DNA of 64,000 bases from Ignavibacteria bacterium (GCA_017303675.1 JAFLBX010000001.1:569970-633969); one strand, 5' to 3'; counted from the first letter of the stretch, positions 33,420-42,500 are shown. Translations and numbers: made by a program. Notes: generated from the letters alone by a model not told the origin.

Positions 33420-34913
33420 ATGATAGCACTCGTTAATCCAAAATCGGCAAATTGGGGCTTCAGGGTCCCGAATTCATTACTCACCCTCGGGGCTTTCCTC
33501 GAAGGAAGGTATGACTATGCTATTATAGATGAAAATCTGGGGGTAAATGCTGTAAATGAGCTTGCTAAGCTCATACTGAACGGAGTTAAATACATCGGCA
33601 TCACCGTAATGCCCGCTTTGCAGCTTCGCGGAGCGTATTCAATTTCTAAGGAAATTAAAAACCGCTTCCCCGATGTAAAAATTATTTGGGGCGGATACTT
33701 CCCTTCAATGCATCCAAACACTGTGTTAAAATCACCTTATATTGATTTCGTTCTAAAGGGTCACGCTGAATTTTCATTTATAGAGTTGATAGACTCACTC
33801 GAAGCTAAACCCGGAGCAAAAGCGCTCAAACAAATAGCAGGATTATCGTTTAAGCATGATGGTAGCATTTCACATAATGTTAAGGCAAAGCCGATCGACC
33901 CTGATCTTATTCCGCGCCTGCCATATCAAAGGGTTGATGTTGATAAATACCTGAGCATTGGCAAAACATACCTCGGTCCAAGAACAATCGGCTACCACTC
34001 AAGTGTTGGCTGTCCGTTCCTCTGCGGATTCTGCGCCGTTGCGGGCATCTACAAAGGTAAATGGCTTGGCAGAAGTGCGGAGCTTACAGCCTCGGATATA
34101 ATTTTCCTGAAGGAAAAATATAACATCGGCGCGGTGGAATTCCACGATAACAATTTTTTTGTGGCAGAAAAACGCGTGTATGATTTCGCAAAAGCTGTAA
34201 ATGGCCTGGGCATAGGATGGTGGGGCGAAGCAAGACCCGACACCGTAATGAAATTTTCCGATGACACGTGGCAAATGATGGCTGATGCCGGCTGCAAAAT
34301 GATATTCTACGGCGCTGAAACCAGCAACGATGAATTACTAAAGCTTATGCATAAAGGCGGCACGCAAAACGCGCAGACACTGATTGATCTTGCGGAAAAA
34401 TCAAAAAAGTACGGCATTGTGCCTGAGCTTTCCTTCGTGCTTGGTAACCCGACTGATAATGTTACGCGCGATATTGAAACAGACCTGAAGTTCATAAAAA
34501 AAATTAAAGCAATTAACCCCGCAGCGGAAATTGTCATTTACACATATTCACCGGTGAATTTCGAAGATTCAGAAATGTCGCTTGCCGCCAAGCTGAAAGG
34601 GTTTGATTATCCCAAATCACTCGAAGAGTGGGTTTCACCCAAGTGGCAGAACTTTGACCTGAGGAAAAATCCGCTAACCCCATGGCTGAAGCCGCATCAT
34701 TTTAAAATGATACGGAATTTTGAAAAGACACTGAACGCGTACTACCCGACAAACAGTGATCTAAAAATAAGGGGATGGAAGCGTTCATTATTACAGTTCA
34801 TGGGAAGCTGGCGTTATAAAACGGATTTTTACACAGCGCCGTATGAGATCATGCTGACCCAAAAGCTGCTGAAATACCGCCAGCCCGAAATTGAAGGCTT
34901 TGCATCATCGTGA
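33420..34913 (+). CDS. B12-binding-type radical SAM protein 3
   Basis: 497 residues. N-terminal Rossmann-like domain (LGAFLEGRYDYAIIDENLG, KIIWGGYFPSMHP, YIDFVLKGHAEFSFIELI), without a clear DxHxxG. The radical SAM cluster is C198xxxC202xxC205 in VGCPFLCGFC. GWWGEARPDTVMKFSDDTW and FYGAETSNDELLKLMHKGG are barrel segments. It is more distant from the other two than they are from each other. It sits between a flippase and a GT87-type gene, so modification of an envelope lipid or sugar is likely, but the reaction is unknown. Confidence 0.88.
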   Translation: MIALVNPKSANWGFRVPNSLLTLGAFLEGRYDYAIIDENLGVNAVNELAKLILNGVKYIGITVMPALQLRGAYSISKEIKNRFPDVKIIWGGYFPSMHPNTVLKSPYIDFVLKGHAEFSFIELIDSLEAKPGAKALKQIAGLSFKHDGSISHNVKAKPIDPDLIPRLPYQRVDVDKYLSIGKTYLGPRTIGYHSSVGCPFLCGFCAVAGIYKGKWLGRSAELTASDIIFLKEKYNIGAVEFHDNNFFVAEKRVYDFAKAVNGLGIGWWGEARPDTVMKFSDDTWQMMADAGCKMIFYGAETSNDELLKLMHKGGTQNAQTLIDLAEKSKKYGIVPELSFVLGNPTDNVTRDIETDLKFIKKIKAINPAAEIVIYTYSPVNFEDSEMSLAAKLKGFDYPKSLEEWVSPKWQNFDLRKNPLTPWLKPHHFKMIRNFEKTLNAYYPTNSDLKIRGWKRSLLQFMGSWRYKTDFYTAPYEIMLTQKLLKYRQPEIEGFASS

Positions 34914-34972
34914 GTATAGAATTGCTTATTAAAAACCGTTTCTAAGGTTTAGGTGTTTCTTTTGATTTTATT

Positions 34973-35142
34973 CGGCCTCTGAAAATTTCCGCCAGGAAAT
35001 TATTTGAGCAGAAACAACACGGGAAAAGCTGTTTGAATCCCGCAAAGCGGGCGAGTTCTTTTCCCGTGAAGCGAAAATAATTTCAGGAAATTTTCAGCAG
35101 CCTTGATTTTTTTGGTACTTTTTGTATCAAGACAAAAAGTAC
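34973..35142 (+). repeat. long-hairpin element E (type II tail)
   Basis: 5' CGGCC; outer stem GAAAATTTCC / GGAAATTTTC; inner stem CGGGAAAA / TTTTCCCG; tip CCCGC-AAA-GCGGG; tail GTACTTTTTGT / ACAAAAAGTAC. Confidence 0.9.
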
Positions 35143-35200
35143 ATAATAATAACTTTAATGATTAAACAAGTTAAGATTATAAAAATCAATATCAATTAAT

Positions 35201-36430
35201 CTGAAACACATAAAAATAATACTTGCTGTACTCATCTCCCTCGCGTTAATGCATCTCATTTATTACACATGGCTTAAATCACCCGTGCTTACGCACGGTT
35301 TCGCCTCGTATTATACCTCAGCCAGAATGCTCACCGATGGAAGCGATATGACCGCGGCTTATGATACCACTTACTATTTCGCAAAAATGCAGAGCTATGG
35401 TTTCGGTAAAGTTAAAGATCTTTCAAACCTCCCCACCGGATCTTTTATAATGCTGCCTCTGACTGGGTTTGAACCCGTTACAGCCAAAGTTATATGGAAT
35501 ATTCTCGGAATTATATTTTTGTTCATTTCAATACTGCTGCTTTTCAGATCATTCGATATTTCCTTTAACGGCTTACCGGGTTTACTGCTGGTTCTTATTA
35601 CCCTGCTTTTCTACCCGTTCTATTATAATATCGTTTATGGACAGGCGTACGCTTTACTGCTTTTTCTTGCATCAGTTTCTGTTTTCGGGTTCAGGAAAAA
35701 TAACGCGCTTCTTACAGCTTTTCCCATTGCTTTGATAATTATCTTAAAGGGCTACGGATTCTATCCTCTGGCAGCTTTGCTGCTGATGAAAAAACCCAGG
35801 GTATTTTTATATACCATTGGATTAACTGGCGCCGTTTTCCTGTTAACACTCCCTTTGTTCGGCTTATCAGCCTGGCAGATGTATTACGCAAAATTTTATT
35901 CTGTGGTAGCATACGGTGAGTATTCTTCAAATGTGGCGTACCAAACCATAGGTAGTTTACTGGGACACATATTCAGCTATAATTCAGCAGTAAACACAAA
36001 TGCGCTGTTATCTATCCCGAAAATATATGTTTATTACTTTACGCAAATTACAGGATTGGCTGTTTTATTCTTTTTATCAAGAAGATTCACCCGTGAAAAT
36101 TATTTGGTATTTTTTGTTTTGAGCTTCGCGCTGAATGTAGTCTTCTCCCCTGCGGCTGAAGATTATCATTCGTTATTTTACCTGCCATTGATAATTATGA
36201 CCGGCAGCGTACTATTTAAAGAAATAAATTTTAAGTCACCCGTGATCTATATTTTCGCAGCAAACCTGCTGCTTTTATTGCTGCCGCTGCCTTTCAGGCA
36301 ATTACAGGATTCAGGCTTTCCATTGTTTATATTAGCATATCCACGGCTGTATGGTGCAGTAATTATTTCCTTTCTGGTTTTAATCTATTCACAACAAAGG
36401 CTCCCCTCCTTTCAAGAAATCACGCAGTGA
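35201..36430 (+). CDS. GT87-type membrane glycosyltransferase, second copy
   Basis: About 410 residues. The ATG at 35249 falls in the middle of the first membrane span (ILAVLISLALMHLIYYTW), so translation must begin upstream; the best in-frame candidate is CTG 35201. The periplasmic YYTSARMLTDGSDMTAAYD block closely matches YYVSSNMYLDGKDMKTAYD of the copy at 28.6 kb, and about ten spans follow. The gene ends inside a two-hairpin repeat, so its last ten residues (RLPSFQEITQ) are read from repeat DNA. Probable lipid-linked sugar transferase of the same glycan pathway. Confidence 0.78.
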   Translation: MKHIKIILAVLISLALMHLIYYTWLKSPVLTHGFASYYTSARMLTDGSDMTAAYDTTYYFAKMQSYGFGKVKDLSNLPTGSFIMLPLTGFEPVTAKVIWNILGIIFLFISILLLFRSFDISFNGLPGLLLVLITLLFYPFYYNIVYGQAYALLLFLASVSVFGFRKNNALLTAFPIALIIILKGYGFYPLAALLLMKKPRVFLYTIGLTGAVFLLTLPLFGLSAWQMYYAKFYSVVAYGEYSSNVAYQTIGSLLGHIFSYNSAVNTNALLSIPKIYVYYFTQITGLAVLFFLSRRFTRENYLVFFVLSFALNVVFSPAAEDYHSLFYLPLIIMTGSVLFKEINFKSPVIYIFAANLLLLLLPLPFRQLQDSGFPLFILAYPRLYGAVIISFLVLIYSQQRLPSFQEITQ

Positions 36431-36507
36431 TTTCGAAGTCCCGCTTAAGCGGGATTAAGGAGGGGAAGAGAACTATTTCCGACAGGAAATAGTTCGAGGG
36501 GTGGTTT
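36401..36507. repeat. two-hairpin element, copy 4 (expanded)
   Basis: CTCCCCTCCTT / AAGGAGGGG arms hold two extra hairpins (AAATCACG / CGTGATTT-like and CCCGCTTAAGCGGG), followed by GAACTATTTCC / GGAAATAGTTC and GAGGGGTGGT. The left arm overlaps the end of the GT87-type gene. Confidence 0.75.
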
Positions 36508-36561
36508 CATTCAATTCTTAGTACACGGATTCAACCATGGGTAAAGATTATTTATTAAATA

Positions 36562-36791
36562 CCCGCCTTTGAAAAATTGACGTTAAGAAATTATTCGAGC
36601 AAGCGTAGCAAGAAAAACTGTTTGAGTCACGCAAATCGCACCTATGGTGCGCACCGAAGCGTGACGAGTTTTTTTCTTGCAGCGAAGCGAGAATAATTTT
36701 AGGCAATTTTTCAGCAGCGGGCGATTTTTCTTTGGTTACTTTCTGGCGCTTGTCCCGCACTCGATGCGGGAATCGCTGAAAAGAAAGTAAC
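36562..36791 (+). repeat. long-hairpin element F (type I tail)
   Basis: 5' CCCGCC; outer stem AAAAATTG / CAATTTTT; inner stem GCAAGAAAAA / TTTTTCTTGC; tip GTCACGC / GCGTGAC; GCGGGCG, then a tail with inserted CCCGC/GCGGG hairpin. Confidence 0.9.
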
Positions 36792-36831
36792 AACATCAGC
36801 CAAAATAGGAAATTTGCGTTATAAGATATTA

Positions 36832-36889
36832 GGGACTAAAGTCCCATTTTGTGATGAACATTGCTCCCCCCGCTCTAAAGAGCGGGGCT
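36832..36889. repeat. GGGAC/GTCCC plus CCCCGCTCT/AGAGCGGGG unit
   Basis: GGGACTAAAGTCCC at 36832-36845 and CCCCCGCTCTAAAGAGCGGGG at about 36867-36887: the inverse arrangement of the unit at 13082-13136. Confidence 0.6.
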
Positions 36890-37162
36890 AATCAAATAAG
36901 TTCATATAAATGTAAGATAAAAGATAATTGTTGGATCAAGATATGGATTCATTCAATTATTAGCCCACGGATTTATCCGTGGGGAAAAAATGCTGACAAA
37001 TCCACCAAACCGTTCCAACAGTTTATAGCATCCCCAAACTGGTCCGCCTCGGCGGATTGGGAATGAGAAAGAATATTCCTTTGCGCCTCAGCGTCTTTGC
37101 GTGAGCTTTCTTTTCCTAAAAAAATTTTTGACATTTGAAATTCATTTTATCATATTGCATAA

Positions 37163-38203
37163 GTGAACTACAAAGCATTCTTCAATACCGTATCAAATAA
37201 GGCGCATTGCATGCCGGTTGTGATATTATACGTCACAGAAGGCTGCAACCTGAAATGCCTCTCATGTTCATACAGATTGCCAATGCCCGGCGAGCTTAGC
37301 TTTGATGAAATTAAACAATTAGCCCGGGAGCTCTCCGCCTTCGGCTTAAAACATATTGTATATTCAGGCGGTGAGCCGCTTATAAGGCGTGATTTCTGGG
37401 ATATCTGCAACCTGTTCACTGTACTTAAAGCTAAACAAACACTGCTTACCAACGGCCTGCTGCTTGCAAAACGCGCTGAAGAGTTTAAAGGAGTATTCAA
37501 TGAAATTATTGTTTCAATTGATGGCGCTGATGCCGAAACTCATAACCGGCTCAGGGGAGTAAATTCATTTGACTTTATACTCGAAGGAATAATAAAAGCA
37601 CGCAGCATAAATGCTGCACCTGAAATTTCCATACGCACCGTTCTTCAAAAACAAAACTTTCGCCAGCTTCTGGGTTTCATTGAGCTGGCAAAACAAACGG
37701 GAGTCAAACGGATTTCTTTTCTTGCAGCGGATGTTTCAAGCGAAGCGTACGGAAGGGATAACCTCGAAACCCGCTCACAAACTACCGACCCAAACGGAAT
37801 GATTCTTGATAAAACAGAGGTGCTTGAGCTTAAAACCCTGATATACGAAGCATCTCAAAAATATGCTGCTGAATTTTCTTCAGGCTTTATTTCTGAATCA
37901 CCCGAAAAGCTGCAGCATATTGCGTATTACTACGCAGCCGTAAACGGCAGTGATACCTTTCCTAAAAATTTCTGCAATGCTCCCATGGTCTCGGCGGTAA
38001 TAACATCAACCGGTGATATTCACCCGTGTTTTTTTCTTCCAAAGTATGGAAATATCCGTGATAACAGTTTTAAAGAGCTGATTAATTCTGAACCTATTAT
38101 CAAAACACGCAGCCGCGTAAAAGTTATGGAGCCTGACCGCTGCAAAAAGTGCGTCTGCACACTGTTCATCCCCCCCCGTGCCGCATTGATGGATAGATTT
38201 TAA
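37163..38203 (+). CDS. radical SAM protein with SPASM-like C-terminus
   Basis: 346 residues from a GTG start. C28xxxC32xxC35 in EGCNLKCLSC binds the radical SAM cluster, and YSGGEPLIRRDFW is the glycine-rich SAM-binding strand. The C-terminal part has FCNAPM...HPCFFL...CKKCVC, a SPASM/twitch-like set of Cys for further Fe-S clusters. Proteins of this build mature peptides or modify sugars. No precursor peptide gene was seen nearby, so the partner is unknown. It ends the glycan block. Confidence 0.85.
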   Translation: MNYKAFFNTVSNKAHCMPVVILYVTEGCNLKCLSCSYRLPMPGELSFDEIKQLARELSAFGLKHIVYSGGEPLIRRDFWDICNLFTVLKAKQTLLTNGLLLAKRAEEFKGVFNEIIVSIDGADAETHNRLRGVNSFDFILEGIIKARSINAAPEISIRTVLQKQNFRQLLGFIELAKQTGVKRISFLAADVSSEAYGRDNLETRSQTTDPNGMILDKTEVLELKTLIYEASQKYAAEFSSGFISESPEKLQHIAYYYAAVNGSDTFPKNFCNAPMVSAVITSTGDIHPCFFLPKYGNIRDNSFKELINSEPIIKTRSRVKVMEPDRCKKCVCTLFIPPRAALMDRF

Positions 38204-38728
38204 ATTTAAATATTCGATTACATTCATGCCATTGAAAATTTCCGTTAAGAAATTATTCGAGCAAGCGGTTGAAAATGTCTTTTGATTATAATCGGCCTAT
38301 GAAAATTTCCGTCAAAAAATCTGATTTGCAGTATAAGCACAGGAAAATCTGTTTGAGTCCGGCAAATCGCACCGTTTGGTGCGTATCAAGCCGGACGAGT
38401 TATTTTCCTGTAAGGCAAAGCAGATTTTAGGAAATTTTTAGCAGCCTTGATTTTTTTGGTACTTTTTGTATCAAGACAAAAAGTACATATTAAAATTTAA
38501 ACAATCAGTATGCAATCCATACGAAGTGAAGGATTGATCAAAATTCACAGAAGGAAATATTCATCCTATGACTTCAAGGCATCGGATAAATAACTTAAGC
38601 CATACGTTTTCCATTTAAACTATTGTTTTCTTTAATTACTTTGTAAATCAATTATTTACAAGGCTATCAAAGGGATCTTAAGAAAAATAAACTATCTTTA
38701 TAAGTACCATTTTATTGTAAAACCTAAA
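38204..38728. other. gap with one full and one partial long-hairpin element
   Basis: A 5'-arm fragment of the long-hairpin family at about 38226-38266 precedes complete element G. The 240 bp after it show no repeat or gene I recognise. Confidence 0.6.
38293..38486 (+). repeat. long-hairpin element G (type II tail)
   Basis: 5' CGGCC; outer stem GAAAATTTCC / GGAAATTTTT; inner stem CAGGAAAAT / ATTTTCCTG; tip GTCCGGC / GCCGGAC with inner GCACC / GGTGC; tail GTACTTTTTGT / ACAAAAAGTAC. Confidence 0.9.
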
Positions 38729-39349
38729 ATGGGAAAAATTATTCGCCAAAAATTGGCGGGTTATGTATTTACAGTCAGGCCCACTGTTTTTAATCCTGCT
38801 GATTTTATTTCAAGCAAAGTATTTATTTCGTACATAAAATCCATCGACTTAACAGGCAAGCACATACTCGATATGGGCTCCGGCTCGGGGGTGGTTAGTA
38901 TAATAGCAGCCTCAAAGGGCGCAAATTGTATTGCTGCAGATATTAACCCTGTCGCCGTAAGATGTATCACAGAAAATGCTTTGCAGAACAATTTTGCCAA
39001 ACAGATAACTGCGGTTGAATCAGACCTGTTTGAATCGCTTATTAACATCTCTCCTGGTAAATTTGATATCATATTCTTCAACCCGCCGTATTACAAAGGC
39101 AATCCGGGTAATAATTTTGAACGGGCGTTTAAAGGCGGACCCCATCTGGAAGTTATCACCCGTTTTCTTGAAAATGCGAAAAGCTTTTTAGCGCCCACAG
39201 GCAGGTTATGTATGCTGGTTTCATCTGATATGGATCTGGATGAATTTTACAACAATGTAAAAACAGCTGGTTATGATTACAAAATTTTACAAACCAATAA
39301 AAAATTCTTTGAAACGTTTTATATACTAGAAGCAGTTATAAGTAAGTGA
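38729..39349 (+). CDS. HemK/RsmC-like methyltransferase
   Basis: 206 residues. ILDMGSGSGVVSIIAAS is SAM motif I, and CIAADINPVAVRC is motif II. FDIIFFNPPYYKGNP contains NPPY, the mark of methyltransferases acting on the nitrogen of glutamine or bases (HemK/PrmC, RsmC, YfiC types). The substrate, a protein Gln, rRNA base or tRNA base, is not decided by sequence. A short N-terminal part before the SAM fold fits a stand-alone small enzyme. Followed 30 bp later by the metallophosphoesterase gene. Confidence 0.85.
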   Translation: MGKIIRQKLAGYVFTVRPTVFNPADFISSKVFISYIKSIDLTGKHILDMGSGSGVVSIIAASKGANCIAADINPVAVRCITENALQNNFAKQITAVESDLFESLINISPGKFDIIFFNPPYYKGNPGNNFERAFKGGPHLEVITRFLENAKSFLAPTGRLCMLVSSDMDLDEFYNNVKTAGYDYKILQTNKKFFETFYILEAVISK

Positions 39350-39379
39350 AATCACTATATTATATATTAAAAGCAAAGC

Positions 39380-40636
39380 ATGGGGTTCAGAGCAATTTTC
39401 ACCACATTATTTTTATCTTTACAGGCACTTGTTTATTTTACGTTTATAAGATACTGGAAAACCACCAAATATTATAAACCTTCTCACCGCTGGTGGGCGC
39501 TTGCGCCGTTTGTAATATTTAACCTGTCATTCATTATTGTTTCCTTTATTTGGGGCAGAAATTTCGCTCCCCCGGAATGGTTTAAAATTCTCGGACTTTA
39601 CCCGTTCTATATCTGGATGGCAGCAACATTCTTTATTTCTGTTTGGCTGCTGGTCGGCAAGGTTATAAAGCTTCCGTTTCAGATACCTATCTGGATTGCA
39701 AAGATATTCAAGCCGCTTCGCAGGAAGATAAATTCCGTTAAAGAAAAGAAGGTTGTTAAAACAGTTGACCTTTCCAGGAGAAAATTTGTGCGCTATGCAA
39801 CTATGGGCATTTCTACATATGCGTTTGCAGGCGCAACATACGGAATGTTAAGGCATGACTCCTACGAAATTGTACACAAAAATATCACAATAGATAACCT
39901 GCCCGCTGAGCTGCGCGGCACAACGATCACTCTGTTAAGCGATATTCACGCGGGACAGTATATGAATGAAAAAGAAATGCGTGAGTATGCTGATGTTATC
40001 AATTCGCTAGAAAGTGATATCGTTTGTATACCGGGTGATTTTGTTAATTTTGATGTAAGAGATGTTCACATGCTTACAAATGCTTTCAGGGATGTTAAAG
40101 CCAAACACGGAATTTACGGCTCGCTTGGCAACCATGATTTCTTCCAGGATGCTGATTATGTTGCAAAGGCGATCAATAATGAATCACCCATCCAGGTATT
40201 AAGGAATGAACACCGGGTTATCAGCATTAAAGGCAAGCCGCTTTATATGCTTGGTATAGATGATACACAGGGGTCAGGCGCAAAAATGCAGGAAGTATTA
40301 AAATACTACGGAGCAATGGATGAATATCTGAAGAACAATGATCCTGATTTCAACAGCTCCCCTAAAGTACTTTTATGCCATAAGCCATATGGCTTTGATA
40401 CGCTGGCCACCAAGGAAATAGATCTCATACTTTCAGGCCATACACACGGCGGTCAGGTTGTTCCCCTGAAATTCGGGAATTTTAATATGTCTTTTGCCGC
40501 AACTGTAAGCAAATACATCGAAGGTATCTATAAGATCGGGAAATCAAACATGTATGTAAGCCGCGGCATCGGCTCAGTCGGCCTTCCTATCAGAATCAAC
40601 TGTCCCCCTGAAATAACAAAAATTACACTGGTGTAA
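39380..40636 (+). CDS. membrane-anchored metallophosphoesterase
   Basis: 418 residues. Four hydrophobic spans in residues 1-105 (FLSLQALVYFTFIRYW, FVIFNLSFIIVSFIW, FYIWMAATFFISVWLLVG). The calcineurin-like domain, 165-418, has all motifs: LLSDIHAGQ (DxH), CIPGDFVNF (GD), SLGNHDFF (GNHD), LLCHKP and LSGHTHGGQ (GHxH). This is the YkuE/YaeI-like arrangement, for which phosphodiesterase activity on lipid or nucleotide substrates is known. A Tat-like RRKFVRYATMG segment at about 135-145 precedes the domain, with a likely further span behind it. Confidence 0.9.
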   Translation: MGFRAIFTTLFLSLQALVYFTFIRYWKTTKYYKPSHRWWALAPFVIFNLSFIIVSFIWGRNFAPPEWFKILGLYPFYIWMAATFFISVWLLVGKVIKLPFQIPIWIAKIFKPLRRKINSVKEKKVVKTVDLSRRKFVRYATMGISTYAFAGATYGMLRHDSYEIVHKNITIDNLPAELRGTTITLLSDIHAGQYMNEKEMREYADVINSLESDIVCIPGDFVNFDVRDVHMLTNAFRDVKAKHGIYGSLGNHDFFQDADYVAKAINNESPIQVLRNEHRVISIKGKPLYMLGIDDTQGSGAKMQEVLKYYGAMDEYLKNNDPDFNSSPKVLLCHKPYGFDTLATKEIDLILSGHTHGGQVVPLKFGNFNMSFAATVSKYIEGIYKIGKSNMYVSRGIGSVGLPIRINCPPEITKITLV

Positions 40637-40643
40637 GATTTTT

Positions 40644-40708
40644 ACCCCCTCTTAATCTCCCCCTGTCAGGGGGAGAAGAGCCCGCCTTAGGCGGGCGAAG
40701 TAGGGGTC
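40644..40708. repeat. two-hairpin element, copy 5
   Basis: CTCCCCCTGTCAGGGGGAG, then CCCGCCTTAGGCGGG, then AAGTAGGGGTC. Lies just after the metallophosphoesterase stop. Confidence 0.65.
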
Positions 40709-40749
40709 AAAACATAATTTATAGATAGAGTTTCATCGATTTTTATTCG

Positions 40750-40757
40750 TATTTTTG
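40750..40757 (+). promoter_or_regulatory. candidate -7 box (TATTTTTG), leaderless start
   Basis: TATTTTTG-CAG-ATG: the box ends 3 bp before the ATG at 40761, so the mRNA may lack a leader. Confidence 0.4.
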
Positions 40758-40760
40758 CAG

Positions 40761-42419
40761 ATGAAATACATTTTACTTCTGCTGGCACTGCTTAACTCTA
40801 CGCTTATAGCACAGAACTCCGCCGTAATTACATACAATTTCTATTCAAACGGCTCTCCCGCAGGTACACCGCCATTAACACTGGAAGCATCAGCAAATCT
40901 TTCCAGATACACCAATGCATCCGGCGAAACATTCTATCTGGATTACACTTCCTCAAAAACATATCAAACCACAACACTTAAAAACGGCCAGATTATCACA
41001 GATGAAGAATCATTTGGCACTTATAATGTACCTGAACTGCAGAGTGATACTATGACGATCCTCGGCTACCTCTGCAAAAAAGCGCATACGGTTATACGTT
41101 CAAATCATATTGATATATGGTATACAACCCAAACGGAATTTAAAGGTACACCCTCAATTAGTATCGGACCCCAGCTTGGACTTGTTCTTAAAATAGTGCG
41201 GAACGGTAATTTTGAAATTACCGCGGAAAAAATAGAGCTCAGCTCTCAAATGATCACACTACCCTATTCAATAGGTGAAATAGTAGAGTTGCCGTATTAC
41301 AGGTTCAGGGTAACAGCGCAGAATTACACCACTATTAATATTTTCCAAAATGAAAAAATTAATTTTGGTGATAAACCCGTAAATCTTTTAACTAATGAAC
41401 CGGGTATTACTTACCGTTTTGCCGAAGGCACTGTAATTCTGAAAAAAGTCAAGCTTCCTGAAAATATGGGCAAGCATTCCGTTATAGCTGAGCTTACCGA
41501 AAAATCTACGGGTGATGCTTATGACAGAACAGGCTCGCTTTTTATAATACCTGATATCACAAAGGATACTTCACTAACATTCATGGATGCCTTCATTAAC
41601 GGAATTTCAGCTCTGCCAAAATATGACGCAAAGAATAAAAAAGATTACCGCGGGTTTACTTTGACCGATAAGTACACACCGCCGATTGAACTGATGCGTT
41701 TTATTACTCCGTTCGGGATCGGTCATTACAACAGCCAGGTGCAGGTTTATAATACAGTGTGGCTGGATTCCGTTACATACAAACAGGATGTAACAAATCT
41801 GCTGCCTGCCCTCGAGGGTGAAGTATGGTTCGGTATATTTATCGGCTGTTATGATAAAGGCGGCCATAGCGTTAGCCTGGATCTGAAATATTACCCTGAT
41901 GATATTCCGCAGGAACCGGCGGAGGTAAGCAATGAATGGATTCAGCCGCTGATATTTACAACCAATATAATGGAAGTCGCTTCGCAGGAGTATGCAACAA
42001 TTTTTGAAAATGATACATTACAGGTTACAGTTGATATTCCCGATGGAATTAAATCGGTGACATTGCGTTATATCAGTACAGGACACGGCGGCTGGGGTGG
42101 CGGTGATGAGTTCAATAAAAAAATGAATTTTATTTTCGCTGATGGGAAGCTGATATACAGCTACATTCCGTGGCGTGATGACTGCGGTATGTACAGAAAC
42201 TATAATCCCGCCTCAGGCAACTTCCCGAACGGAATGTCATCAAGTGATTTCAGCCGCTCGGGGTGGTGCCCTGGCTCAACCAGCGTGCCTGTTGATATTC
42301 CGCTAAATAATTTGAAACCCGGCAGGCATACATTTTCGGTATATATCCCAATGGGCAAACCCGAAGGCACCAGCTTTTCTGCATGGAATGTATCAGCCGT
42401 ACTTATCGGCAAGTATTGA
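40761..42419 (+). CDS. secreted PNGase F fused to GLPGLI-like domain
   Basis: 552 residues. Signal peptide 1-17, ending in LIAQ. Residues about 18-165 follow the GLPGLI family (MTILGYLCKKA, IDIWYTTQ, GPQLGLVLKI, FEITAEKIEL). From about 240 to the end it matches peptide-N-glycosidase F: a FMDAFINGISALPKYD segment, GHYNSQVQVY, HSVSLDLKYYPDD, and in the second jelly-roll STGHGGWGGGDEF, YIPWRDDCGMYRNYNP and SGWCPGSTSVPVDIPLNNL. The enzyme removes N-glycans from glycoproteins, turning Asn into Asp. Exported or surface-bound. Confidence 0.88.
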   Translation: MKYILLLLALLNSTLIAQNSAVITYNFYSNGSPAGTPPLTLEASANLSRYTNASGETFYLDYTSSKTYQTTTLKNGQIITDEESFGTYNVPELQSDTMTILGYLCKKAHTVIRSNHIDIWYTTQTEFKGTPSISIGPQLGLVLKIVRNGNFEITAEKIELSSQMITLPYSIGEIVELPYYRFRVTAQNYTTINIFQNEKINFGDKPVNLLTNEPGITYRFAEGTVILKKVKLPENMGKHSVIAELTEKSTGDAYDRTGSLFIIPDITKDTSLTFMDAFINGISALPKYDAKNKKDYRGFTLTDKYTPPIELMRFITPFGIGHYNSQVQVYNTVWLDSVTYKQDVTNLLPALEGEVWFGIFIGCYDKGGHSVSLDLKYYPDDIPQEPAEVSNEWIQPLIFTTNIMEVASQEYATIFENDTLQVTVDIPDGIKSVTLRYISTGHGGWGGGDEFNKKMNFIFADGKLIYSYIPWRDDCGMYRNYNPASGNFPNGMSSSDFSRSGWCPGSTSVPVDIPLNNLKPGRHTFSVYIPMGKPEGTSFSAWNVSAVLIGKY

Positions 42420-42430
42420 AACATGTAAAG

Positions 42431-42484
42431 CTCCCCTCCTTTTTTAAGGAGGGGAAATCACGCTGAAGGCGTGATGGGGTGGTC
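42431..42484. repeat. two-hairpin element, copy 6
   Basis: CTCCCCTCCTT / AAGGAGGGG, then ATCACGC / GCGTGAT, then GGGGTGGTC. Confidence 0.7.
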
Positions 42485-42500
42485 AAGTTATAGTACATGA

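Larger units (their letters stand above)
36431..37162. other. repeat-filled gap, no gene
   Basis: Holds the right part of a two-hairpin element, long-hairpin element F, the GGGAC/CCCCGCTCT palindrome pair, a GTCCGCCTCGGCGGA palindrome region near 37040 and a TTTGCG repeat at 37081-37108. No coding signal. Confidence 0.65.

Noticed and set aside
15473-34913. Base-off cobalamin binding in the three radical SAM proteins
   Set aside because: The DxHxxG motif is not visible in any of them, so B12 binding is left open although the N-terminal fold looks right.
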